Of a stretch of 64,000 nucleotides of DNA, positions 14,401 through 24,194 are shown piece after piece (position 1 is the stretch's first letter; each line of letters starts with the position of its first letter). A model generated the notes under the pieces. The model did not search any database, was not told where the DNA came from, and saw nothing but the letters and a program-made list of their open reading frames with translations. The DNA comes from Otis tarda (taxonomy: Eukaryota; Chordata; Aves; Otidiformes; Otididae): NCBI GenBank assembly GCA_026413225.1, contig CM048552.1:188080053-188144052 (forward strand), given 5' to 3'. The translations under genes and the position numbers were made by a program.

Positions 14401-16130
14401 GTGGCCACCTCTGTACATGGGTATGTGCTTTGCTCACAGAAAGCCAAGTGAAGTCTGTGCATTTGCCACCCATCAGTTGCCCACCTTAACTCCTTCTCCT
14501 CCAGGCACATAACCAGATCCATCATAATTCCCAAGTGACAACCTTTTTCCACAGTCAGAAAGGAAGTGCAGAGATAGAGAGCTTGAAATGAACTGGCCTC
14601 AAACAGAATGCTGCAGATTTTTTAAAAGTAATTTTTTTGCAGGTTAAAGGACATCAGTCTGGCTGAAATAAGTCAAATTGGTATATATACTGAGCAAGAA
14701 GAACTTTCTATTTGAATGGTTTTTATTTTCCTAATAAGGAAAAGTCAACTGGATGCCAAAAATAACATATACCTATGACGTGAATGAACCACTGTTCTCA
14801 TCTTGCTGAGAACTCACTGGACTCTGCCTGCTTCAGAGGGCTTTATAATACTAGGTAACACTATAGCCTAACATTTTGCACATCACGTCTTTACAAGAAA
14901 AGGAACTTTGAGTTCCTGCTAGTGTGTATATCTACCAAATAAAAAACATCAGGGGAAAGAGCTTACTCCCGTCTTACACTGGTAGGGCTTCAGTAATTTT
15001 GGCAAGCTTTTGCCAAGGAAGCAGAGACCAAAATACTGCACGTAAGCTTTCCAAATCTATGTCACCAAAATTCATTGCACTATTTGCCCAGATCCAACCT
15101 TAGCAAGAAACATATATTAAAATCTATGTTTCACCTGACGTTCTAGTAAACCAGAGTAATCAAAGTTTACATCACTAAGCAAAGAAATAATTATCATGTG
15201 GACACTGAAATCCAGATGTGCAAATTATCATCTAAATGCTATCAACCGTGTAACTGTGAATAAACTCAGCTGTGAAGCAATACCATAGGACTATGTTCCC
15301 TCATCTTTTCAGGAAAGAAATTGCTTCTTCCAAATTACACATTAATTGAATTCACCCTTGAGACGTGACAATAGGCTTGAAACACTGCAAGGTATCCATA
15401 TACACGTTCGTAGGCTATATTCCCTTGGTTGGTTTGTTGGCAGGCAAGTAATAAACAGAGGGCTTCCCTTCTCCAGACAGTATGTGATCTCTCTAAACCT
15501 CTGTCAGCCATGGATCTAAAACTCAGTACCAGCTGGAATTAAAATATTTTGGTGGGAATGTTAGTTCACCAAAACCTGGACCTTTAACACCAAGGGCTTT
15601 TTCAATGGACTACTACAGTAGGAGGTGGTAAAAACTTTGCTCCACTGCTCACTTTAATGGTATTTAAATCTTCTCAGTTAAAGGCTTTTGATAGCTATTT
15701 ATGACCTTTCTAATACTGGTAATTCACTTAAAATAATTACTAATTCTGTAATCGGATAGTCCCTACTATCTAATAGCATCAGTATCATTCTTGTCTTTTA
15801 AAGACTATCTGGAAGGTGATGCTCTGAGAAGTATGTCAGTTATTCCATTTACAAGATTCATTACATTATCTGGAGGGCAGAGCTCTGGATGAAATGGTGT
15901 TTAACAGGCTTTCACCAGCACAGCTAAGCATTATGTGTAAGGTTTTTTCTTCAGTAAAAATCTACCCTAATGTGAAGTACAGTCCTAATCAAGCAACTAG
16001 GGACATGTTTTTTGCACCTCTCTTCCAGCTCCCATCATAAACAAATTCCAGGCCTTGAAGAGCAGTCATGACCCAGAATTTGTCTCATGGTCATCAATCA
16101 GATGAGAAGTTAGACTGGGACATATTTGTA
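5464..16130. other. Single-copy noncoding DNA
   Basis: This 10.7-kb stretch has no recognised gene or transposon. It includes T tracts at 5577-5589 and 5640-5650, and a short imperfect hairpin at 7944-7968 (10-bp arms agtgactact/agtagtcact, 5-base loop). At 10859-11663 reading frames of 143 to 183 codons overlap on both strands, which points to low stop-codon density rather than a gene. Nothing else could be assigned. Confidence 0.55.
10859..11663. other. Stop-poor block, no assigned product
   Basis: Overlapping open frames occur on both strands, the longest on the minus strand (11112-11663, 183 codons) with 148 codons on plus (10956-11402). None shows a signal peptide, membrane segment, domain motif or family resemblance that I recognise. 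Having similar openness on opposite strands argues for base composition rather than coding. An unidentified degenerate repeat is possible. Confidence 0.3.
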
Positions 16131-16791
16131 TCATAGAATCACAGAATTATAGAATCATTTAGGTTGGAAAGGACCTTTAAGATCATTGAGTCCAACCATT
16201 AACCTAATGCTGCCAGGTCCACCACTAAACCATGTCTCCAAGTGCCACATCTACACATCTTTTAAATACCCCCAGGAATAGTGACTTAACCACTTCCTTG
16301 GGAAGCCTGTTCCAATGCCTGACAACCATTTCAGTGAAGAAAGTTTTCCTAATATTTAATATAAACCTCCCCTGATGTAACTTGAGGCCATTTTCTCTTG
16401 TCCTATCACTTGTGACCTGGGAGAAGAGACCAACACCCACTTCACTACAACCTCCTTTCAGGTAGTTGTAGAGAGCAATAAGATCTCCCCTGAGCTTCCT
16501 TTTCTCCAGACTAAATAACTCTAGTTTTCTCAGCCACTCCTTATATGACTTGTTCTATAGACCCTTCACCAACTTTGTTGCTCTTCTTTGAACACACTCC
16601 AGCACTCAATGTCTTTCTTATAGTGAGAGGCCCAAAACTGCACACAGTATTCAAGGTGTGGCCTCACCAGTGTCGAGCACAGGGGACAACCACTTCTCTG
16701 CTCCTGCTGGCCTCACTATTTCTGATACAAGTCAGGCTTTTGGCCTTCAGGGACACATGAGCACACTACTTATATACAGCTGGCTGTCGAC
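16131..16791 (-). mobile_element. CR1 LINE, 3' 660 bases
   Basis: The minus-strand CR1 begins at its terminal repeat (tcatagaatcacagaattat) and extends through the 3' UTR into the C-terminal part of ORF2. The frame 16225-16440 (minus, 71 codons) keeps ORF2 tail signatures such as [20 protein letters not shown] and [13 protein letters not shown]. Homology ends at the equivalent of the GPKLHT/ACIRN region around 16791. There it abuts, base to base, a plus-strand ORF1-like fragment. It is dead: 5'-truncated and interrupted by stops. Confidence 0.9.
16225..16440 (-). pseudogene. CR1 ORF2 C-terminal remnant
   Basis: This is the last 71 codons of a CR1 ORF2 (endonuclease/reverse transcriptase polyprotein), lying past the reverse-transcriptase catalytic core. 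Visible signatures are the arginine-rich DRTRENG block, the [10 protein letters not shown] stretch and the terminal RLPKEVV and DMV motifs shared with the intact copy at 62.2 kb. No catalytic residues lie in this part, so it cannot function. Confidence 0.8.
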
Positions 16792-16852
16792 TCCGGTTAA
16801 AGACATGAAGAGAAAGCTTCCTACCCTGGTACAACCCTCAGATTATTATCCA

Positions 16853-17451
16853 TGTCCTGGTTTCAGCAGGGATGGAATTAATTTTCCTCTCAGTAGCCCA
16901 TGTGTTTTGGATTTCACGTGTGAAGAATATTGACTAACACATTGATGTTATGATGTTGCTAATGTTATGATATTGCTAATGAGACCAAAGACACTGTCTG
17001 GCTTTCCAGGTCTTGCTAAAGTGCACGTGCAGGAAGCTGGGAGGGGTACAGCCAGAATAATTGACCCAAACTGGCCAAAGAGAGTATTCCATGCCATAAA
17101 CATCATGTTCAGTACCTAAGTGGGGGACAGCTGGGAGGGGAGCAGGGTGGCATCAATCTCTTTCTCTCTCTTCCTCTTGCTCCTTTGCTTGCTGCTGCGT
17201 TTTGTTTCCATGATCATTGCTCAGGATGGGCTGTATCAGTCACTGATACATCGAGTGGTAAGAAATCAGGCATTGTTCATTTTGTGCATTTTAGTATCCT
17301 TATATGCTGTTATTATTGTAATTTTTCTTTGCTATTCTAGTAAACTGTCTTCATCTCAACCCATGAGTTTTCCTTTCTTCCTAATTCTCTCCCCCATCCT
17401 GCTGGGAGGGGGAATGAGAAACTGTGTGGTGACTAGGGCTAAATCACAACA
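16853..17451 (+). mobile_element. Solo LTR of an avian endogenous retrovirus
   Basis: This 599-base element starts TGTCCTGGTTTCAGC and ends CACAACA, so it has the TG...CA termini of retroviral LTRs. It is flanked by the 4-base duplication TCCA (16849-16852 and 17452-17455), and the host reading frame continues across once the LTR and one TCCA are ignored. Internal marks are a 17-base imperfect tandem repeat (about 16945-16981), a TATA-like cataaa near 17095, and the stretch agtaaactgtcttcatctca (17338-17357), which sits where such LTRs carry their polyadenylation signal. No internal retroviral genes flank it, so it is a solo LTR left by LTR-LTR recombination. The sequence type recalls LTRs common in avian genomes. 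The class is uncertain: a 4-base duplication suggests class I, and ATCCA (5 bases) would suggest an ERVL-type. Confidence 0.75.
16945..16981. repeat. 17-bp tandem duplication in the LTR
   Basis: Two adjacent copies of gttatgatgttgctaat differ at one base (gatgtt versus gatatt). It lies in the 5' third of the LTR, where U3 direct repeats can act as enhancers. The small unit and high AT content are also consistent with simple replication slippage. Confidence 0.7.
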
Positions 17452-17810
17452 TCCATTATTAATTTTTCAGGTAGGCAGTGATGAAGTTGCAACAAGAAGT
17501 CTAAAGGCAATCAAGAGAGACTTCAAGGCCTTGGGATGACTGGTTAAGGGATGAGGAGCACATGTAGTGTTCTCTGTCCTTCCAGTTGCAGGGAATTGTG
17601 AGGGAACAAACATGGGGGGGATCTGCTGGAAAAGCCAGCAGATTCTGGCTCTGAGACTGGTGTCATGGGCAAAATTTTGCATTTTTGATCATGGGTCAGT
17701 TTAAAAAAAAAGTCCTAGGGAGGCAGCAGACTTCCCTAAGAAGTGTGTCTGGTCTGAATACTGGGCCTTCTGTTCCTGTCAGGAGAGAATCTCCTGTGAC
17801 AAAAACATGT

Positions 17811-19410
17811 CTTTTTTCCTTTATGGAAGCAGTTTTGATGCAGAGTGTAGGCCGACATAACCTCAACGACACCTCCAAGCTAGATGAACCATTGTCCTCA
17901 CTATTGTATGGTTCCACTTGCAGAGCCTCATACCTATTATGCAAGGACACCTGGGAAGGTGGGGTAGTCATAAAGGAGACGCATCTGCTGTGGTGGGCAG
18001 GAACTTGTCATTGCTGCCTATCGCTTAAGTCACTGTATTCAGCCAGGCAGAGAGAGGATAGGGGATCCTCCATATCATGCGTCCTGTCTGCCTGTTGGGT
18101 CTGTCCCAGGGTAGGTATCACTGTAAGACGAAAAATACCTGAACGTCAGCAGTATAACAGTGGGCTCACTGCTGTCTGTAAGCCTTAAGATTTAAACCCA
18201 GGCTACAGCATGCCAATTTCTTACACCAAGACACTTTTTTCACTTCTTGCCAAACACCTGTTTAAAGCAAAAGTGAAACAGATCATCTTTACTCAGAAAA
18301 ACATGGGCAAGTGGACGTCATTCACACAGTGCCTTCAGGCATCCATAGTGCTTAAAAATAAGCAGTTTAAGTAGGAAGATCCAGATCTCCAGACAGTAAA
18401 TGCCACTGTTTCCAAAATTGTTACTTTTTTAAGGTGTAAATTTTCCTTAATTTTTTGAAGTTTTTTTTTTTTTGTTGTTGTTTTTTTTTAAATGAACAGT
18501 CCTGTGATCTAACAGAATCTGGCAGAAATGGGCAATTCATGTAAATGTACAGTCTGGACTTTTGCAGATGATGGCAACAGCTTTTTTTGTGAGGCCAAGA
18601 CTTCACGTGAGACCCAAAGGAAGGGTCTGTCTGGAAACACATACGCTAAAAACATTAGGCTTGTACTTGGGCAATTCATAGAAGGGCGGACCTCTATAGA
18701 GAGATCTGAAAGGAGATATTGCAAGTTCCCCTGGGAAAGAAGCTCTGAGGCCAGAGGATAGAGGTGAAAAGGTGTGCAAATAAAGATTACAAGGTAAAAA
18801 TGAAAAGAAAGACGAGCCAAAGCTCAGGAGTAGGTGGAGGAGGGAGCTGTACAAATTGAGCAAGGTGAACTTGCTAAGACAGGGACAAGAGATATAGCAT
18901 ACGATGGGGATAGTGACCCTTCCTATTCTACAAAACACAGCCAAGATCTCCATGTTTGACAGCCACAGGATATTTATGGCAGACCTCAGAGAGCTGAGAG
19001 GCAGGAATGCCCTGGGAGAGGTTCCCAGCAGGAGATGGTGGTGGCACACTGTGGGCTTCACTGCTTCCTTCCACATCTGGGGATTAGGATTGTCCACCTA
19101 TGTAGACATACTGCAGGCTATGGCCTTTTACTTTGGCCTCGTGCAAACTACCCACAAGCTGCTTTTGACCCAGAAGTCACATTATACCATTGAGTCTGTT
19201 CCCATGAATTTTACATCCATGATTGAATGAACCACCTCTACTCACCTCTTCTAACTAACTTCTAACACAGTCTAACTGCGACAATGACAATGTCTCAGAA
19301 GTACCCCAAGCATTGTGCTAGCACAAGGAAGGGGAAAAAAATAATCAAATGTCTGGAACTATTTGGGACATTACATATATATTTACACACATACACATAT
19401 ATAGTGGATT
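17811..19410. other. Unassigned DNA between retroelements
   Basis: The first 400 bases (to about 18230) may be the continuation of the ORF1-like element or another unknown repeat. I could not match them to any family. A T-rich stretch with GTT units lies at 18461-18490. Frames of 77 to 164 codons on both strands between 18509 and 19230 have no recognisable product. The plus frame near 18556 contains FADDGNSFF by chance, with no surrounding reverse-transcriptase motifs. Confidence 0.5.
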
Positions 19411-20727
19411 TCATAGAATCCTAGAATGGTTTGGGTTGGAAGGGACCTTTAAAGCTCATCTAGTCCAGCCCCCCTGCCAAAGGTAGGGACATCTTCTACT
19501 TGATCAGGTTGCTCAAAGCACTTCTCAACCTGTCCTTGAACACTTCCAATGATGAGGCATCCACAACTTCTCTGGGCAACTTGCTCCATTGCCTCACTAC
19601 CCTCATCGTAAAAAAATTCTTCCTTATATCCAATGTAAATCTACCCTCTTTCAGTTTAAAACCGTTGCCCCTCATCCTGTCACTACAGACCTTAGTAAAA
19701 AGTCTTTCTAAGTCTTTCTTATAAGCCCCCTTTAGATATTGAAAGGCTGTAGTAAGATCTCCTTGGCTGCTTCTCTTCTCCAGACTGAAAAACCCCAACT
19801 CCCTCAACCTTTCTTCATAGGAGAGGTGCTCCAGTCCTCTGATCATTTTTGCAGCCCTCCTCTGGACCTGCTCCAACAGGTCCACGTCTTTCCTGTGCTG
19901 AGGACTCTAGAGCTGAATGCAGTACTCCAGGTAGTGTCTCATGAGAGTGAAGTAGAGAGGGAGAACCAAATACCCTGACCTGCTGGCCATGCTTCTTGTT
20001 ACAATTGGCTTTCTGGGCTGCAAACGCACATTGCCGGCTCATGCCCAGTTCTTCATTCACCAGTACTCCCAAGTCTTTATCCACAGGACTGCTCTCAATC
20101 TGTTCCTCCTCTAGTCTGTACTGATATTGTACATCCCTCATCCAGATGCAGGACTTTGCACTTGACCCTGTTGAACCTCATGAGGTTCACATGGGCACAC
20201 TCGTTGAGCTTGTCCAGGTGTCTCTGGATGGCATCTCTTCCTTCAGGTGTGTCAACAGCACCACTCAGCTTGGTATTATCTGCCAACTTGCTGAGGGTGC
20301 ACTGAATCCCACTATCTATCTTATTTAAGATATTAAATAGTATTGGAGCCAGTATATACCCTTGGACATTAAGCCATTGAGTTTAACTCTTTCAATGTGA
20401 CTGTCCAGGTAATTCCTTATCCATCTAACAGTCCATCCATCAAACCCATATCTCTCCAATTTACAGGTAAGAATGTGGGGGCTGTATCAAAGGCCTTACA
20501 GAAGGCCACATAGATGACATCTGCAGCTCTTCCCTTGTCCACTGATGCAATTGCTCCATCTCAGAAGGCCACTAGATTAGTCAGACATGATTTGCCGTTG
20601 GGGAAGCCAGGTTAGCTTTCTGTAATCACCTCTCTGTCTTCCACATGTGTTGAAATATCTTCCAGGAGGATCTGCTCCATGATCTTAAAAAAAAAAAAAG
20701 TAGTGCAGGGGATGAGGCTTACCCTGG
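19411..20727 (-). mobile_element. CR1 LINE, 3' 1.3 kb
   Basis: The minus-strand CR1 starts with the terminal repeat tcatagaatcctagaatg at 19411. It runs through the 3' UTR and most of the reverse-transcriptase region to about 20727, where homology ends near the gatcatggagcagatcct block. An A/T tract (20688-20700) has expanded inside that last block. Small indels and stops split the coding part into several frames, so it is inactive. Its 5' truncation point is almost the same as that of the oppositely oriented copy at 24.2 kb. Confidence 0.92.
19496..20286 (-). pseudogene. CR1 ORF2 reverse-transcriptase remnant
   Basis: Three minus-strand frames cover the C-terminal half of ORF2. They are 20095-20286 ([18 protein letters not shown], the region of the catalytic YxDD box), 19815-20141 ([14 protein letters not shown] and the AFAAQKAN region), and 19496-19885 ([20 protein letters not shown] through to RSALSNLIK). 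The catalytic FADD box reads LADN, so the second metal-binding aspartate is asparagine. With the frameshifts between blocks, the copy is a pseudogene. Confidence 0.85.
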
Positions 20728-21783
20728 GAAAACCACCTGCCTGATCATGGTGTCTCCCCTACCAGGTAAGTATTTTCTTCCTGAAATTTAACCCTACTCC
20801 CTCTCACAGGAGACTATAGCATGATTTTGAATCTCTTGTGTCAGTGGCTTAAAGGTAACTGTTGGAATCATATTGTAATTGTGTCTTGGCATTTCGGATT
20901 ATTGTGTAATTAAATAATTATCATCCCGGAAAAATTATACTGAGTAAATGCTTTGTGTTATTTGAACTTTGGAGGGGTGGCAGTAGAGAAGAGGCTGGGA
21001 AAGCAAGAGCATTTCAAACATTTATATTTGTGTAATAACTCAGGGATTTTCTTTCTTCCTGAAAAGTGAGGATGTACAGACACATTTTCCTTTTTGAAAG
21101 ACTCTATTCTTTTCCCTTTGTGCTAAAAAAAACCTCCAAAAGTGAAAAAGCAGGGAAGGTTTGAAGCCACATCACTAGATGTTTACATGAGAGACTTGAT
21201 ATTACAGAGTAAGATCGAATGCTGTTTTCATTTCAAAAGTGTGATACCCTTGACTGTATCTCAGTCTTTTGAAGAGAATTGGGTCAAGAAGAGAATGTAT
21301 TTCTCAAAGGCCTGCTTGAGAAAGTGTTTTATTCAAGAACAACATCATAGACACTACATTTACTTTAACAGTCAGTGTATGTTGCAATGCTGAAATTCTT
21401 AACACCTTGATGATAATGTGGCCAAAAGACACAAAGCTCCAGGAGGCAGAGCAGCAGTATATGATGATTAGCGTTTGCATGATCTGCTTGACCCTCCAGA
21501 CAGCTACGGGGCAGAGGGGTTGGAAAGCTAAGACTAGGATAAGGCAGAAAGAGAAAACAACACATGAAGAAGACCATGGAAATTTGAGTTAGCCAGGAGA
21601 GAGCACACAGTGGTGTATCACACCCAGGGTCACAGTGCAGCGGCTGTTCCCTCATTGATATGACAGAGATCCCTCGCATCCGTTTGTCCCCTTGACCTCT
21701 TTTCCCTCCTGAACTGAGAAGCAAAGCCTGTCACAAGCTAAACCAAGCAACACTGCAAAAAATCTTGTTCCTGGATATAAAAA

Positions 21784-21826
21784 CTTGTATGGTGAGGGCT
21801 TGTATGGTAATGGCTTGTGTGGCTGC
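21784..21826. repeat. 15-bp minisatellite, about 3 copies
   Basis: Three consecutive imperfect units, starting cttgtatggtgaggg, cttgtatggtaatgg and cttgtgtggctgc, make a short tandem array. It falls in no recognised gene. Confidence 0.8.
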
Positions 21827-22589
21827 CTTTCCATCCTTTCATTTCAACCTGGAGCCACACGTTCAGTTTTCATGGGAAGAGGGTTTTAATGGACTCTTTT
21901 TAACACATTTCTGTGTTAAAAAAATAAACTTGAAATATCATTCCAGTTTTCTCCAATGCAAATCACTGGTTCTGCTGGTTAAAATAGCTCCAGCTAATTT
22001 GAAAGCAAGAGCTAATGTTCAGCGTTGCACAAACACGCAAAAATGTGTGAAATCTGCAGGCATCTGATGAAATTAGCACAGACTTCCACAAAACACTGAA
22101 AATGAAATCCTTCTTACAACCAGGAATGTCGTAAGAAGCCTGGGAATGGAGTTTGGGGCAGGACCCGGGCTCAGGCCAGGGCTTGCTGGGGAACAGCTGG
22201 GGCTGAGCCTGCAGGCAGCTCGCCCCTGCACTGCATCGTGCCTGGGGATGCAGCCCCCTGGCCACTGTGCCCGCATGCTGGAGAGGTGGCCAGCCCCACC
22301 TCCGCCTCTTCCAGCCCATCCAAAGGCAGTGCAGGACATGCCAGAAAAATGGCAAAGCAAAATACTGCCCATTTCAACCATAATTCTTTTTCTCATTTAG
22401 TGCATGTTGATGTCCCATCTAAATAATTTCCAAGACAAAATAAATTTACAAATAAAAGGACAGCACTGCTCTGCTCCCACTTCATTGATTTTTCTTCAGA
22501 CTACTCTATTCCTATTGCTATGGAGCCGGGCTGGGGTTTCTCTGTCTGTTGTTGAGTCTCGAGCTGGCTCAATGGGCTCTAACCTCGGT

Positions 22590-22900
22590 CATTAATATCA
22601 ATTACCATAAGGACAGCTGCCTTGTTCTCCTTGTCAGAACTTCAGCATAGAGGGTAATAGATGGCTTCGGGCTGGCCTCCTGCCAGAAGGGCTCCATTGT
22701 TTTCATCTGTGATACACAAGGAAGAAAATAATGGGGTTAAATGAATTTGATTAGACCGAGCTCAGCCTAGCGTAGCATTCAAGCTCTAATTTCGCTCTTC
22801 TACACTATGATTTTACATCCCTGAGATCAGCACAGGTTTAGCCATTGATTTAAGGCTTATTTAGAAAGTCAGTGACTCCTTTCAAGCTTTATAATCTCCA
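22590..22900. other. Possible conserved noncoding element
   Basis: The sequence mixes homeodomain-type cores (gtcattaatatcaattacc at 22589-22607, ggttaaatgaatttgatta at 22735-22753) with intermediate GC content and no repeats. This texture is common in vertebrate developmental enhancers. The claim rests only on composition. It lies just downstream, on the minus strand, of the candidate terminal exon and its poly(A) signal. Confidence 0.25.
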
Positions 22901-22958
22901 CCTAGGAGGTGCTCAGTGCTGAGCATGTTGAGTTTGTTTATATTATATATATTCTATT

Positions 22959-22964
22959 TTTATT
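22959..22964 (-). terminator. Possible poly(A) signal AATAAA
   Basis: The minus strand reads gttaataaaaatag here, 92 bases past the stop codon of the candidate exon at 23056-23180, a plausible distance for a short 3' UTR. In AT-rich DNA this hexamer is common by chance, and no clear GT-rich downstream element is visible, so it counts only with the exon. Confidence 0.25.
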
Positions 22965-23055
22965 AACAAATGCCAAATAATTTTTTAAAGAAAAAGATGG
23001 AGATCTATTATTTCCCTACAATGCCTTTTTTGGAGGTTGACAAAGCAGTGAGTAT

Positions 23056-23180
23056 TTAATATGGAAATTCTTCCTCCTGACACACTTGCTTTTTTTTCTT
23101 CTCATCCGCTGTGTAGCATCTTCTGCCAGTTCTGCACTTGTACCAGCCACAGAAGCCCCACACGCCAGCACAGAGAAAGC
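23056..23180 (-). CDS. Candidate terminal coding exon, unknown cysteine-rich protein
   Basis: On the minus strand a good 3' splice acceptor (ttggttcttttgtag, just above 23180) is followed by 2 bases completing a codon, 40 open codons and TAA at 23056-23058. The peptide starts FLCAGVWGFCGWYKC, continues RTGRRCYTADEKKKKQVC and ends QEEEFPY. It has five cysteines (residues 3, 10, 15, 21 and 33), many aromatics and a lysine/acidic tail. The opening could be the end of a membrane segment followed by a basic cytosolic stretch, or a disulfide-rich secreted domain. I do not recognise the family. An AATAAA follows 92 bases later. No upstream exon was found. All three frames of both strands are partly open here, so chance is possible. 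Confidence 0.3.
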
Positions 23181-24194
23181 CTACAAAAGAACCAATTAAA
23201 GAATGGTGGAGAATGTCTTACATAGCTCTTCATCACATACAAAACACCCACAGTGTGCACCAAAGAAGAGAATTTTGCTGAGAGAAAAGGAGAAAAAATA
23301 TGACTGCTTAATATATATACTGTTAAAGTTAATGGGAAAAATCCAAATGGCTTTAATCTTTGTTGTGAGGGGCTCCAGTCTTTTATTACAGAGATTTTAG
23401 GTGCTAAGAACTGTATGCTTGCTTGGTGTCAGTTGGCGTAACTCCCTCTGGAGCTCCACTAGTCTACCCTTTTGAATGTCTAGCCCATGTGAGATGCTAG
23501 CTTTATTTCAACATTGAATGAACTGATTAAAGAAGAAAATCACTATCCTCAAAGAGACCATGAGATTGAATCTGGCTCTGTTGCAGATGTAGAAACTCCA
23601 TAACAACATTGTAAAAAGAAATATTGAACTAGGACAAATATTCATGTTTAATGCGCTGGCAGAAAAAAAAAAAGTTTGTGGCATAGTAAATAAAAACTAT
23701 TTTGAACATTTACAGAACCAACCTAAAAAAGTTTACATTTTCAGTTGTAAAGATTGCTATTTTTAAATGTACATAATTACTATAACAAAACACATATAAT
23801 TCCACAGTGATAGACATAAATTCTTTGACACAATTAATTTGTTATTATACATTAGTGCTAGAAATCTATCAGAGTGAAATTTTATGTAACAAGGAATTTT
23901 TATGCCATCAGATTGGAAGAAGGTTGTATGGACTGTCTTGGTGGAAAGACCAGCATCAACAGTGATGAGGTCTGTATCAACACACTGCTAGATTAAGTAA
24001 TAAGTCTGGGCATGACACCAGGAACACCTGCTTTGTGGACAATGACCCCATAGGACCCTGTTCAGGTGGGCAACTATGTGAAGCCAGGCTGGCCTACTTG
24101 AAGATGACTCTGCAGGTTTGGTTGTGCAAGGGAAAATATTAAGTAATTCACTAAATCAGCAATACTTACAGACATACTTGGCCTATTAACAGGG

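Larger units (their letters stand above)
16792..17810 (+). pseudogene. CR1 ORF1-like (SGNH esterase-like) fragment, split by LTR
   Basis: A plus-strand coding remnant runs to 16852, is interrupted by the LTR (16853-17451), and resumes at 17456 in the same frame. Pieces seen are PVKDMKRKLPTLVQP and PSDYYP before the LTR, and VGSDEVATRSLKAIKRDF, then HVVFSVLPVAGN and FCIFDHGSV after it. These match my memory of a widespread avian CR1-type ORF1 with an SGNH-hydrolase fold. The VGSDE block would be the VGTND-like block and the VVFSVLP strand its core. In-frame stops at 17540 and 17555 and an A run near 17702 mark it as dead. The end near 17810 is approximate. The family name is moderately sure, and the interruption by the LTR is clear. 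Confidence 0.55.
20728..24194. other. Single-copy DNA with a candidate terminal exon
   Basis: This stretch lies between two opposed CR1 copies. It contains a 15-bp minisatellite (21784-21826), a GC-rich patch at 22140-22330, an AT-rich block with TAAT and CAATTA motifs at 22590-22900 that could be conserved noncoding DNA, and the candidate minus-strand terminal exon at 23056-23180. No other gene could be recognised. Confidence 0.5.

Noticed and set aside
18556..18582. FADDGNSFF in a plus-strand frame, resembling a reverse-transcriptase catalytic box
   Set aside because: The flanking residues show no other reverse-transcriptase motifs and the surrounding DNA has no CR1 blocks.
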